64,000 nt of DNA. Source: Argopecten irradians (taxonomy: Eukaryota > Mollusca > Bivalvia > Pectinida > Pectinidae). The position numbers were made by a program, and so were the translations under genes. Positions 23,034 through 35,919 of the stretch are shown here, piece by piece. Numbering within the stretch: position 1 is the stretch's first letter; each line of letters begins with the position of its first letter. The stretch is taken from the NCBI RefSeq assembly GCF_041381155.1, contig NC_091137.1, positions 23,915,655 through 23,979,654 of the forward strand, in the 5' to 3' direction. Under the pieces are notes generated by a model. It made no database searches, was not told the origin of the DNA, and saw only the letters and a program-made list of their open reading frames with translations.

Positions 23034-26000
23034 CTGCAATACAAGTTTATTATACCTTAGAAAAAGATGGTCTAGATGTATAATGCAGTTAAATTTCGTG
23101 TTTTTGAGGTATATTGAAATATGTTATATATTCTAAGCCTTCTGTTAAAATGTATGCCATTTACGATCCATTTGTAAGTTTACTTTCATTGATGAATTAT
23201 TTTCCCATACGAGTTAATACACAAATGCATCGGCCAATCATATGCCTTGTTACAAAATATGTTATATTGATCTGGGTTAAAAGTAAAATGAAATTAACAT
23301 TGAAAAGGTTTGTTTCGATTAAGATTGATGCTATGTTAATGTATCGATATGAACCGTGTTAGAATGATTTTGACAGAAGTTTTTTTACAGAAGAATATTT
23401 GCCTTACCTCCGCTGCACATTTGATCCACGCTCTTCCTCATCTCATTGAGAGTGTCTGTGTACATTGAACACGTGGCTGGTACATTATCCACACACGCAA
23501 GGAATGTTTCTTTCTCTGTGCTAAATATAGATATGGACATCGGTTTCAATTAAAGACGATCCACCGCCGACTGAGCATAAACAATATTTATCATTTGGAC
23601 AATGTTTAATCATACATATATATATTCAAATACCCTTTGTATCGGCATTTTATAGTGACGAGCATATGCTATACATAATTCTAGACAACCCGATACCTTA
23701 GTTGTGTTGCAACATTTTGACCAAAGTTTTGCTCGTAGTAGAATTGGTAGTATACACGAACATACATGCTTTTCGTACGTTTTCTGTGTTTAGACGGAGC
23801 CATTCGCTGTAAATGTGATATTGTCTAAATGTTATAGTCTACATTCAATTGCATATATATAACCTTTCTGGCAGATAACATCATGTTCATTGTTAATTCT
23901 TTGGTTTTGTAAGTATGCTTAATTGCTTAATTCTTTGGTTTTGTAAGTTTACACGTTCCGTTTTGGACTGATGAGTTGACACGAACTGTTACATATTTCC
24001 GTCAATTTGACTAATCTGGCAAACATTGATAGTGTGTCCTTAAGTATTTGAAATTAACTTATACCAGTTAGAATTAAGAATATTATACTTATTTAATTGA
24101 TTAAACTTTAACTCATAACATTGGAAGGTGAGAGGATATACCCGTTTGAAGTTCCGCAAGTGACCGGAAATGGACGTCGTGTGCAGCTTCAGTCAAAATG
24201 GCAAATATGTACGTTGCTTTTTTACGACAAATATGCCATACCAAACAACAGGAATCCGTAAAATATGCCGTACAGTCATTATTGGCTTACATCATGTTGA
24301 TCTCCAGTGACTGCAGTCCAAGAGAATTTAAGCACTGTCGTTGGTAAATATATTGATGAATTACTTTCACTTTTTAGAATGTTGAATATAGCAAATTAGT
24401 GATTTATTTCTTAATTTCTTTGAAATACAAGGGATCTCTGGTGTTATTCCACATACATGTATATGTGTTTGATTATACAACTTTGGAATTTTTAGTGAGG
24501 GATTTTTAAGTCTTATTTCTGAAGGAAATAGTCATGGCATTGGGTCTTTCCTTAATTCACAATCATTATTTCTTTATGCAAAATGACGAGACGTTTTTCC
24601 TTTGTTATAACCGTAATTCTAATAAAAAAAACTAGACACGGTACATGTGTTCACAAGCGTTTCCATGTTCTAAAGAAAAGACGTTCCCTACAAGTTTCGC
24701 GAATTTGAAATACACTGTGTGTGGTGTAGCCCATATTCCCTTTATTTTTATTTTTTTTATTTTTATAAATTTTGTATATTATCTGGCCTTTAAATACAGC
24801 ACATCAACATAACGATATGATACAAAGAATCACTACGGAACCGACTCTAATTAATATTTGGAAGATATTATGATCGATAACTAGTATAATTTACGTTTGT
24901 ATGTTTAATGTTAAGACTACTGTTTTTAAAATACTCAACCAAAATACATATTGAAGCATGGGTTGTGTTCATTAATTTTATTTCTACTCTTCTGTACAGT
25001 CCTATTTCAATCCGTTAGTATTCTTGATTCTTGAACTATCTGACACACAGGAATCTTTTTGTATGGCAACACATTAAACGTTCCTGCTTTCCGTCGTTCT
25101 GACAGGCGTTTTCTTCCGGTCTCTGAAATGTTGTACAAATTACTTGTTTGTTGTTTATAAACTTGTTTGTGATTTTCCCTTTGGACGAATAAAGTTATGG
25201 TAAGTATTATGTCAGCCTAAATTGGTTACGAGAAACCATCCATGTCTTTCTTTGACTAAGTTGTAGGTTCATTCTATAACATATTCATCTATAAAACTGA
25301 TTAACAAACAAATCTCAACATTACCAACATTTAAAAACATTAAACGTGTGTGTTAGGTACCGTATATATCTATATTGATCTTCTAGAAATGGACGGACAC
25401 CGACAAAAAGTGTTATGACATTCCCCAATCTTCCCGTTTGTTTCCTTAACCAGATGATATGCAGTCATGGCTTTGATGCAGTAGGTTGTGAATGTCCTGG
25501 ATATTATAACAGTTGTCATAGATATTGAACGATATTCCATTGAACGATAGCTCGGTTAACATATTCCGTTAAATTTTAACCGCCCACACACTACATCATG
25601 CGATTGATTCTAAGTTATAATTAAGCTAATCATGTAAGCATACTTGAACATAATTATTGCAATATCATTGTTTGCCAGCTTAGTTAAAGTAACGGACATA
25701 TGTAGCAGTTCGTGTCAACTCATCAAAAACGTGTTTACTCATCCTTTTACAAAACCAAAGAAATAACAATGAACATGATGTTTTCTGTCAGAAAGGTTAT
25801 ATGTGCAATTGAATGTAGACTATAACATTTAGACAATATCACATTTACAGCGAATGGCTCCGTCTAAACACAGAAAACGTACGAAAATCATGTATGTTCG
25901 TGTATACTACCAATTCTACTACGAGCAAAATTGCTCCGATTCAAAACTTTGGTCAGAATGTTACAGAAAAGTAAAGAGCATTGCAACACAACTAAGGTAT

Positions 26001-28253
26001 CGGTTTGTCTAGAATTATGTATAGCATATGCTCGTCACTATAAAATGCCGATACAAAGGATATTTTCAGTGACTTACCTCCTTTTCTGGCAAAACTGCTG
26101 GCGGCCGCCATTTTGATTCGTGTAACACACCAACTACAGACCACGTAATTCCCCACCGTGCTTTATTGTATGTGCAATCATGCAGTAATTCATTTCAAAT
26201 ACAGTACAGTTTTTTTGGTAATATATATATTTTTTTGTAATAATTTTTTTTTTCTGAAATCAAATGAGAAATAAGAATAAAATTTTGCCAATGATGGAAA
26301 TATTGTGAAGTAAGTAAATTTTGTTTCTAAAGAAAAATCTTAATTAGAATGCAACCATTATCGGTGGTTTGGCACCTTAAGGTTCATGTAAAGGCTTTAA
26401 CCAGTGATATTTTGCAAGCCTATAACTCCTTACTGTGCTGCAATTGAACAAAACTAACTTCATTAATTGTTGGTATGTACCCTGGCTAACTGTCAGACTT
26501 ACTGTGGATATGTAATTTGTGAAGCTGCTTGTAAATTTCAGTAAAATAAGAGAAAAATGTATATTTCTGGAGAAGACATACAACTCGTGTGAATTGCATT
26601 GATGGCACCAAATAAGCATGCTATCGTGTTCAGTAGTGACTATGCTAGGTACTTCAACAGTTTGTTTGGCAAAATCGGACCAGCGAATAGCGCAGGAGCC
26701 TATTGTTGTAAATGCAAATGGCTGCTTTAAATGGCGGATCACAAATATAGCATATAAGAAGACATTTTAATTGATACAAGTGCTCTTATATACACTATAA
26801 GGTACTCTGAACATGACAAGAAGACTATTTACGAAAAAAATAGTGGACCTTGAGGCTCTTTCCGGAAATTTGCATTGTTCGCCCCAAACAGATCGGTTGA
26901 ACTATTTGTACCGCTTAATTTTCGCAATACAAAGATCTACGTTGTTGAAATAACATTATAAAAAGTATCTTAAATTTGTGTTAATTTCATATGAGATTTT
27001 ATCTAAATCGTCTCGATGTTTTAATATTCCCTCGCCAAAGCTCGCGAACTTTAAAAAAATAACATTCATTTGTAATCTTATATTATCTTAAGTACGAAGC
27101 GCAATAACTAATTTTATAAAGGAAACTTAAAAACATATTTATATAGGTAATCCTAAAACAACTGTATTTACCTGCAAAACTCCAGTTGACCCTGAGTGCT
27201 CTCTAGGTCAGCTTTCATCATAAATGTCATACACGCACCAGCGGTCATGTGACATTCCATCTCATCGACCTGGCGAACTCCTGAAATGTTTTTATTTTAA
27301 TGAAATATATATGTTGATGTATCAGTCAGCAGATCCGGAGCCATAAAAATGGTCTTACCAAAAGATACCTCTATGATTCAATATATTAAAACGTTTCATC
27401 TTTAGAACTTTGGAGTATAAATTGAACTGTATTCTATATTAAGCAAATGAAATAAAACATAATATTTGATACTTACAAAATACCATTCATTCTTTTTACT
27501 TTTAAAATATGATTGCAAATCAACGAAATATAATTCCAACATTCGAAATTTAGAATTATGCAACATCCCAATGTTGTATTCTTTTTATGTTTAGTCAGAG
27601 AAACATCTTAGTTCATAGCCAGATAGCCATGACCTAATGCAAAATAGTGTGCAGAAGACATAGCTATCACTACAAATACACTTCATACATAATGTTAGAG
27701 AAGGGCCGCCAAATCGACATCTTCCTGTCGGTCAATAAAAAACACATTAAAGAGTGGAACATTTGCTTCTACATTAAAGGAACCATCATATTTTGTACCT
27801 ATGGGATAAATAGCTACTAATCAAAGATATTTCTTTATCAAATCTCAAAATCAATCAAAACATTCAATACGCAGTGGCAACACAAAACCTATTTTGATAA
27901 ATTATTCGTTATCAACAAAGCCAACTGATATTACAGTATGATATATAAGAATCATTTGTTGTAAAAGTAAGCAAAAGCATGGAAATCAATACCTAATTAG
28001 AATCAAATTAATTTATTTAAATGCAATGGTAAGCATTATTCGCAATATCATTGAGGTTTATGAAGTCATAGACAAACTCCTGACGGATATTCTTTGCGTC
28101 TATGAAAAAAATTCTTCTGTTTTTTGTCTATGAATTCATTAACCGATACAGATATTGACACTAATACTGAAGTATTTTCATATACTTACCCGGCCTTGCT
28201 GCTACCATATAGGCAGACAATGTGACGAGGATGAAGGTGTAGACCCCAGCCAT
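21354..28253 (-). CDS. Secreted protein with two six-cysteine modules (gene 3, complete)
   Basis: Five exons on the minus strand: 28253-28190, 27280-27172, 23520-23408, 23033-22961 and 21504-21354; 510 nt, 169 residues, TAA at 21356-21354. Phases 1, 2, 1, 2 are consistent and all sites are AG/GT. The ATG has an excellent context (AACATGG) and starts a signal peptide (MAGVYTFILVTL..., cleavage likely after the AA near residue 19). Module 1 has cysteines at about 31, 38, 57, 67, 75, 93; module 2 at about 98, 105, 119, 128, 136, 158; the linker between them is four residues. No SRCR and no membrane segment. The last exon contains a good donor (CCAG-GTAAAT at 21386/21385), so a longer isoform with further exons is possible, but I found none. 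Function unknown. Confidence 0.75.
21698..21923. mobile_element. MITE, CTGTAAACCAAC family, copy 2
   Basis: TACTGTAAACCAATTTCTTT at the left and GAAAGTTGGTTTACAGTA at the right; TTTCGCG and CGCGAA motifs inside, same family as 14852-15044. It lies in the last intron of gene 3. Confidence 0.75.
23408..27280 (-). CDS. Gene 3, six-cysteine module 1 (two exons)
   Basis: Exons 27280-27172 (109 nt) and 23520-23408 (113 nt). First half: MECHMTAGAC and ending QLEFC; second half: FLACVDNVPATC and ending VDQMC. Spacing 6, 18, 9, 7, 17. The two are separated by a 3.65-kb phase-2 intron that holds a large inverted repeat within a TTAA-flanked element. Confidence 0.8.
23550..26380. mobile_element. Possible 2.8-kb TTAA-flanked element in intron 2 of gene 3
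   Basis: The left end TTAAAGACGATCCACCGCCG resembles the left end of the TTAA element at 35920. The right end (about 26220-26380, GAAGTAAGTAAATTTTG... to a TTAA at 26377) resembles its right end, though the outer 10 bases are diverged. The middle holds the inverted repeat listed separately. It may be one element with an internal insertion or two decayed copies. No transposase is seen. Confidence 0.45.
23634..26059. repeat. Large inverted repeat, arms about 410 bp, in intron 2 of gene 3
   Basis: Left arm 23634-24040 and right arm about 25640-26059 are inverted copies. For example CCTTTGTATCGGC pairs with GCCGATACAAAGG, and GGAGCCATTCGCTGTAAATG pairs with CATTTACAGCGAATGGCTCC. The spacer is about 1.6 kb. 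A 29-bp duplication (TTAATTCTTTGGTTTTGTAA) is present only in the left arm. Confidence 0.8.
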
Positions 28254-28273
28254 GTTCAATCCTCCTGCGTTAT
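28190..28273 (-). CDS. Gene 3 exon 1: signal peptide
   Basis: Coding part 28253-28190: MAGVYTFILVTL followed by SAYMVAA and RPG, a typical short secretion signal. Donor G-GTAAGT is a perfect consensus. Upstream, TATTCAG at 28280-28274 is a possible acceptor, so a separate 5'UTR exon may exist. Confidence 0.75.
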
Positions 28274-31200
28274 CTGAATATATGTCAACAGCTTTAAGGT
28301 ATGAAGATGCAAGTTCTGCAGTGCAACATACAAACTGGTCCTTATAAAGTGCTCTTATGGGCGATTATGGGCCCGAAAATACTATAATTATTTAAAATGA
28401 CTCCTACAAAACTGACTTCAATAATTACAGTTTCGTGATGGGTATATATGTAGGGAATATATTAACATATATAGAAATAATGACTAAACGAATTAATGTT
28501 CGTGTCCATATGTATCGCTACATTTTCAGGCCATTACTGGATGGAGAAATTATCTTTCTACAAAGAATAATTTTAAATCTGAAGGGAGACAGATACGTAA
28601 CCTTTAAATCCAATTTGTAGAGATAATTGCAGCTTAAAGGTCAAATAGACATTCATGTATATGAATGAAAATATAATGTTAAAATTGTAACTCGTTGCGT
28701 TTTAGAAAAAATACTTACAACTTGTAGAGAATATTGCCTATAATAAAAACTAAACAGTTGTCGAGCAATGTAAGTGGTTCTAATTTACGTTAGAAACGAA
28801 TGAAGGATTTTATTAAGCAAAAAATTGAGAAATCAATGATAGATTTCAAATGCATCCTACTGATATTTGGCAAAGTCAGATACCATATAGACGGTAAAAC
28901 ACGGTCCAAAGTTCTAAATAAAAGCGAGATTTAGCGGATTTAAGTGTTCGCGATCTAGCATTAAGTCTATATTTGCCATCATTAGGCGAACATTTTAGGC
29001 TATGTACGACAGTTCAAAAATCTATTGAAAACCGTCAGGTTTGATAAATAAAGGTTTGAAAATGATTGAAATTGACAGACAAATGTGAATGATGCCTTAA
29101 CATTAGTTAAGACACAGAATTTATGAACTGAAATAGCATTGTAAATGTGAAATGAAATTGTAGGTCACAACTTGGCTTCACAGTCTGATGGTATGTACTC
29201 ATTTCACTGCACTGTGGATGTCAATATAATTATTTTATAGGGAACAACCAACTAAATAAAAAAAGACCTTCGAAATGGCCCTGTGTATACAAGATTGAGC
29301 CCAGGATAGAATTTTAACCCGGCCGCTGATTGGCTGGCTAATCATAAATTTCAAAAGTAAAAATGTTTTCTGGCAGGTAATTATTCCTAGATAACCATGA
29401 TATGAATTTGGAAATTCATATTGAGATTTCGGTTCAAAATATCAATTTTGATAATGAATAGGTAAAAACATTAGAATTTCAGGATTTTTTTAGTGCAAAA
29501 TGCGCCTGATTTCAATAAAGCTACCCTGGTTGGAGTTTGAGCAGAAGGACCCAAACCTTTTTTTCTATCTAGTGTTATATGAGAACCTAGACTTTAATTA
29601 TAGAACACAATAGCTAACTAATATTCCTTTGTTTTAATAATACAGTACAAAACTTTAACAAAGTTTAACACTGTGGTCTATGTAAAATTATTTAGTTGGT
29701 TACTCTCTTTTAGGCAATACTATGGAAAATCATTATCCGCTCTTATTTGTTATTGCATTAAAACCTAAGTAATGTACTTATTATAATTCTCAAAATATTA
29801 GTAATATTTCGTGTTGAATAAAATATCGAAATATTAAAAGTTTTTGATTCCTGAGAATGAAATCATGGCACATATGACGGCTATAATGAAATAATTCAAT
29901 CATTACTCAGTACCTCGTGGATCAATTGTTTATACATATGACCACAATAATAATGGTAAGTATGTAGAGGTGAATCAAAGGCGTCCGGAAGCATTCCTGA
30001 TAAATGTTTTTCTCTACAGTACGTCTATTAAACAGATGTATACCTACCGATCCCATCTATTGCACTTTTTCAGACCTAACGCATTCTCACTGGCATTCAA
30101 TTTCGCGCTTTACACTTTTTTTGTGAAGTTGAAACATGTTTGCGGAGATTCATTTTCGCGAATTCTAAACGAATGTGAAAATCAGTTTGTCAGCAGCCAT
30201 TGTCCACTTGTGTGGTTTTGTTCTCCTTTTCATCATTTTTTAGGATAAAGGCATTCTACAAATACGTGAGAGGAATGATAGTCTGTTCTGATATAGAACT
30301 TATTTACAGGTTGATTGTTACATGCGTTTTTACAAAAAATCACCAATAAAAATTAAAAACTATTCAACCATGTTTACATGTATTAATTGATATAACTCAA
30401 AGAAGTAATATCAGCCATCGCTTTTTGAGCTTTTTTTTGTATGGTTTCTTTTCTTTTTTTCTGCTGATGTTTTTATTTTTATTATTTTTTTTTTAGAGTA
30501 AAGAAACATTGACATGAAATCACTGGTTACTCTCAAAGATATATATATGAAACATTGATCGAAATTCTAAAACTTTACTCACACACAATGGTACAACCTA
30601 CGAAACTTAACGAAATCACCATAGTTTATTATAAGTAATTATTAGTATGCATTGTTTAATTACTTAATAACACTAACTTTAATAACTGTTCCCCATAAAA
30701 TTTCTACATTTCTGGGTTAAATATCTTGTCGATCCATATGATCGATATAAACTATGCCGAATGTTTAGGATACGGATGTTTTTTTCATCAAGAGATGAAG
30801 ATAACCACATTCAAATCTCTTGCTCACATTTGTTTTCTCAGCGTATTTCTACTTGTTTCTACTATAATATTACATATAATAATATTTCACTATAATATTC
30901 CATAACAATATGATTCCCATTATCACATCTTACGGAATTAAGTGAAATAAAGTTCGTCACATATAAATCACCCATCTGAATACTTGCATTTGAAAGTAGA
31001 GAACGTCGGCAAGAAAATTATCATCGAAAAATCATATGGTACTTAAATGTGGATTGTCCATACTTATCGCATTATTCTAGCCGTGGTAAACAGAGCATTA
31101 ATCACACGTATATATAGATGCCCTCGCAATTGTACATTTGTCAGCTGTGTGCGTTAAACGAAAAGAAAATAATGGGATGATTTGTCTCTGAATAATGAGG

Positions 31201-33374
31201 AAAAATGCTACAAATGACTGGTATTTGATTCCAATTACAGATATTTAATGATAATTACATAAATACACTGGAATTAGGAGGTGAATTCAATGTCAATTAT
31301 ATCTGTCTAACTAGTGGTGTTTTTCGGAGACTTTTGGTACGATTCATATTGTATGTAATGCAGATATATTCACACAATGAACTTTTCGACAGACAATTAA
31401 GATTTCGGAAATTTTTTCAATCTGTGTCAACAATAAAGGAATATGTATGGTATAAGCACTGTTTAATCCCCTAATACATCGAGTTTTTAAACTTAGTGTT
31501 TAGAAATAAGTTTCTTTATTTGAAATAAATTGTAATGGAAATATTCTAATTTTGCATTTTAAACTCTCATTGTAACTATCCGATATATATGCCGAAATTA
31601 AGCGGATTTGTTTTGTTTATTTTTTTCATTGTGTGTGTCTAAGAAACAATAAAGCATAAACTTGAACATACTGAGAATATGTAGATATCAAGTTTGTTCA
31701 AGGTGCAATCTGGTTTCTAGGAATGCCCTAAACATGTTGAGAATGGCTACCATGGCAAATGTGAGTGCAATGATATACAATCGCCATATATATTGTATCA
31801 ATTATGTATTAGATATTTGAAATTCAAAATTTGATAACTACATAGCAGGATTGAAAATTGAATGAATTTGAAGGCCAAAAAGTGCATAAGCCATACATGG
31901 TCCTTTCATTTACTTTATTTTTGATAATTCATTTTGACACTTGAACTGGAAATTTTATCTTGCAATTCATTTTCAAGAAAATTCATAAAAAAATAATTGT
32001 CAAAGCGCCACTATATGCCTCTGTATCACAAAGCAAATATAATAGTTTATGAAGTTTTTAAACGAAACCGTTGGCTGAGTGGAATCCACTCTCAGCAAAT
32101 GATTTCTCTTCCATAGAGAAAATAATTTTCAAGGAGTTTCCCCAAAAAACGTTTGTTACAGTAAACGTTTTACCTAGCAAAAGATCCATCCTCCCTGTAA
32201 TGAGATTTACAGTAGTTTCTGAAATATTGGGCATGCCAATGTGATACACATAGCCTAAACTTTAAAAAGGAGGAGTGTCAGTTTGGGCCCTCTGGTGGCC
32301 ATAACCGATAAGCTGTTGTTTTTTTACAGATATCCGGGGTTTAGGCAATCATGATATGACATATGATTAAGGTCAGGTCGGAGACCTTTGTGAGTTATAG
32401 AGGGTTTAACAGGAGGGGCAATTTTCTGTTTTGTACTGTTTCGTTGAAACAAAATGATATTTTGAATGATTTTCCATGAAGTACGATGCAGTTATCTATT
32501 GAAAGCAAAACATTTTGGAAAATATAACTTAATGGTAAAGAAAAGATCACAGTGACCTAATTTTGTTATATGTCAATTATTCAAGAGTAAAGTTTATCTG
32601 GTGCGAAAATATACCAGATAAAAAATGTTATATACATTATATTAAATTGTATTGGGCAATATATTTGCATATTTTAAACTTAGGCAGGATTATTTTGAAT
32701 GAGATCGGATTGGGGAGTGGGAGCAGGGGGAGGGGGAGAGGATTTTTATTTTTTAAACATGTTTGTATCATAAATTTGTATCAGTCATTCAGAGTTCTAT
32801 AATCATTCTGCGATTGTGTGTTTTGTTCTAAGTAAGTTAACAGAAACTTGGAGGCTACAGTACGGGACATGATTGTCGGTCATTTATGGAATAATACGAT
32901 ATACAAATAGTACGTTCACAACAGGCACAGGGGCACGCAAAATATTCATTATATGTATAATACGCCTAGTCGATATACATGTACGTCAAATCTCAACTGG
33001 ATACAATTCATGGTACTGATACATGATCAAAATACTATATTAACAGCATTTACGTGGCCCTGTGCAACAGGTTGGCCTAGAAGGGATATCAGCAGTTGTC
33101 TCCATGTTTACACAAATTATTCCGCGTGCGTGAAACTCCGTGTAAGATAGATTTATCTTACATAGCTATCTTACATGGACAAACTCTATATAATATAGCG
33201 TGATACGAGAGAAATGTACGAGAGAAATACAGGTTCCCCAATAAGCGACTGTTGTTTACCATGTTTATCACCATACAATGTGTAATGATATCTTTCCGCC
33301 ATAAAATATAGTGCCAGATAGAGAGCCAATATTCTGCTGTTTAATACTTTGAATAAGCAATTACCAGTTATACA
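28274..33374. other. Non-coding region upstream of gene 3
   Basis: AT-rich, no exon I can support. It holds the element at 29236-29712 and a block at 29120-29230 that resembles 6720-6830 (shared TCACTGCACTG and GTGAAATG motifs), so a dispersed repeat. There is also a decayed TTTCGCG-type repeat at about 30060-30190 and a poly-pyrimidine tract at 30425-30495. Confidence 0.5.
29236..29712. mobile_element. Inverted-repeat element, AACCAACTAAATAA ends
   Basis: AACAACCAACTAAATAAA at 29243-29260 is inverted at about 29687-29705 as TTATTTAGTTGGTTAC. The size is about 470 bp. Target-site duplication is not clear, so exact ends are approximate. Confidence 0.5.
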
Positions 33375-35393
33375 CACAGGGGGCCAACTCAATGAAAATG
33401 GATGTTGTCATATATTATTTTGTATTTGGTGGATGGACTGATGAATATATAAAAGTCATGTGATTTTTTTCAGACAAAAAAGAGATTTAAAAAATCATTA
33501 AAAAAATCGGGATATTTACTATAAAATAGAGAAAGGGACGATAGTCGCCATATTGGAAATTTTACCCCCGCCTCGACTAAAGTTATTTTTTTCACATTAA
33601 TATACCTTTTTTCCTAGAGTCATAGTCACGCATCAGTCCTCAGATAATCCATAATCACACACAAACCATGCAAAAGCATATAAACGATATCTATATAGTC
33701 GAACGCAATATTTTAATCCAAAATTCCCGGCGCTTTCTGACTTGTGACATCGAAAGCAGCGTCCTACACTAATGGAGGGCGATTAGAGTGACTTCCCCTG
33801 CAATGTAATTAAAACGGTTTAGCTTTAATCGAGGCGGGGGTAAAATTTCCAATATGGCGACTCTCTTCCCTTTCTCTGTTTTATAGTAAATATCCCGATT
33901 TTAAAAAAAAAATCAAATCTTGTATTTTCTGAAAAAAATTACATGACTGTATATATATTCATCAGTCTATCCACCAAATACAAAAAAAATGTTTGACAAC
34001 ATCCATTTTCATTGAGTTGGCCCCCTGTGGTTATGCAGTAAATACAATGTAAATTAAAAGAGAATGCGCAATAAAATGTAGTCCGAAGTTGAAAGCCAAT
34101 CAAGAGATATTGGAGTTGACCAATCAGAGGCGCTGTGGGTGTTTACACACTGGGGTATGTAAATATAAACAATAACCAACTGTAATGTAATTTATCACAT
34201 TTCCATTGTTAAACATGCATAGTTATGGGATAAATACATACGCTTAATTTCGAATGGAATTGCAAGGAGTTTTACTAATCATAAATTGTTTGGTGTAGTC
34301 ACATGTAACCTTCAACTGAATGCCACTCCCACTTACAATTACCGTCTATGACGCTTTGTGATTGGTTATTTGATTCTAAAGCATGCACAGCGGAACCAGT
34401 TTTTGACATTAGACTCGTATGCATTTTAAAATACCTAACATTTACAATTCAACAGGCAATGAAAGCACAACAGATTCGACCGACTAACGACAATAAATGA
34501 TAATATCGTTAATAGTTGCAATGACCTAATACTATCACTTTGTTTTTAAAATAAACATCTTGATCTGGCTTCAAATATCTCTAAACATAAGGAAATGTTC
34601 GTCCAATGATTTTATCATATATTGTTTGCAATGTATCTAATAATTCCAATAGTAAGCAACAAGAGCTAGAAGGTCGCAACACATGTTTTTACATTTGAAA
34701 TTTAAGGTTCAATAACTTGCGCCCAAGAAATGTACATGGTAATAACTTTTCCCATTAAGTGGTTGACCACTTACTTAATGAACCACAGAACTTACATATA
34801 ACCCATCTTTAATGAAGAAATGTATGGTATCAGAAATGTCAGTTAGTTAATGTGGAAGACGAATTGGCAAACATAATCAATGACACTGAGATATACCATC
34901 CGCATGAATTATACAGTGCCGGAGGTTGTATATTTTACATCTAAGTATCGCATTGCTTTATCGAACATCTTTAAGCTTTTCAGTCAAAGCTACACAACAT
35001 AATTTTTCATAAAAAAACTAAACATCATGTGATTATTGAACAGTGATAAATGAAAGGCCCACAGTCTCCATCATATCCACATCATACATTGTTACATTTT
35101 ATTAGAAAACAGATTAAACAAAACAGATCTTATACCCATCTGTAAATAAATTGTCTATCTGCGTATTACGACTCGAATAACAGTGCAACTTAAAAAAAAT
35201 AAAAACCTATAGGGCACTATCGCTTATATAGATATATTATTAAGTCTCTTTTAAATGGTAAAATGGTATTGAGCCCTACACTGTACTTTCTTAAAAGAAC
35301 AACCTTAATATACTGGTAACAAAAAAAACATATCGGTGATGACCCCCAGAAGGCCTAAATTGGCACCCTCCTCCACTTTTTTTCAAAAGACTT
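32264..35393. repeat. Widely spaced inverted repeat, arms about 55 bp
   Basis: AAAAAGGAGGAG...GGCCCTCTGG...ACCGATA at 32264-32311 is inverted at 35331-35393 (TATCGGTGATGACCCCCAG and CACCCTCCTCCACTTTTT). It could be the ends of an old 3.1-kb element in which the 33375 element is nested, or two unrelated solo ends. Confidence 0.4.
33375..34029. mobile_element. hAT-like MITE (655 bp)
   Basis: Terminal inverted repeats of about 210 bp starting CACAGGGGGCCAACTCAATG and ending with its complement. Flanks are GTTATACA and GTTATGCA, an 8-bp target duplication with one mismatch. CAGGGG-type ends plus an 8-bp duplication fit the hAT superfamily. No transposase inside. Confidence 0.8.
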
Positions 35394-35919
35394 CGACTTC
35401 TTCCCTCTAACTGTTAGGTTGGCTGGTAGGTACAACAAATGTTACTCCCTTCGCCGTTACGCCATCTATCTAGATTTATCACTATAGTTCAAACATCCGA
35501 CCATGAGCAAATCTTCAACAGATGGCATCGTCCAACGTTCTGGGACACGTTTGATAATGAACACTCCCTGGTTTTTCATCAATGCTTAATATTTGGTAGC
35601 ATAGGTTGAGGTAAATACTTTCTCAAGTTTCTCCTTGCTTAAATCATCACACACGTATCTCTTCACTAGCCTAGTCTTTTTAAATTTCTTTGCAGTAGAA
35701 GCTTGATTTTGTCACTGTCTTGAGCTTTATGTAATGATAGCATTGCACACTCCACTATAACTTGCATCTTTATATCCATTGGCTAACAAATCATAACATG
35801 GGAATAACATACATGTGATATGCATGTTCATCTAGAAGTTTTTAGAGAGGGTGATAGCTGTCACAGTAGAACATTGAAAACATTACGACATTCTTTTTAA
35901 TACTTTTACTTAAAGATGC
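34030..35919. other. Non-coding, repeat-poor region
   Basis: I see no exon, RNA gene or clear element apart from the right arm of the inverted repeat at 35331-35393. Confidence 0.5.

Noticed and set aside
26377..26742. 121-codon minus-strand frame next to the TTAA element
   Set aside because: No recognised motif, lies inside a gene 3 intron beside repeats, and has no splice support.
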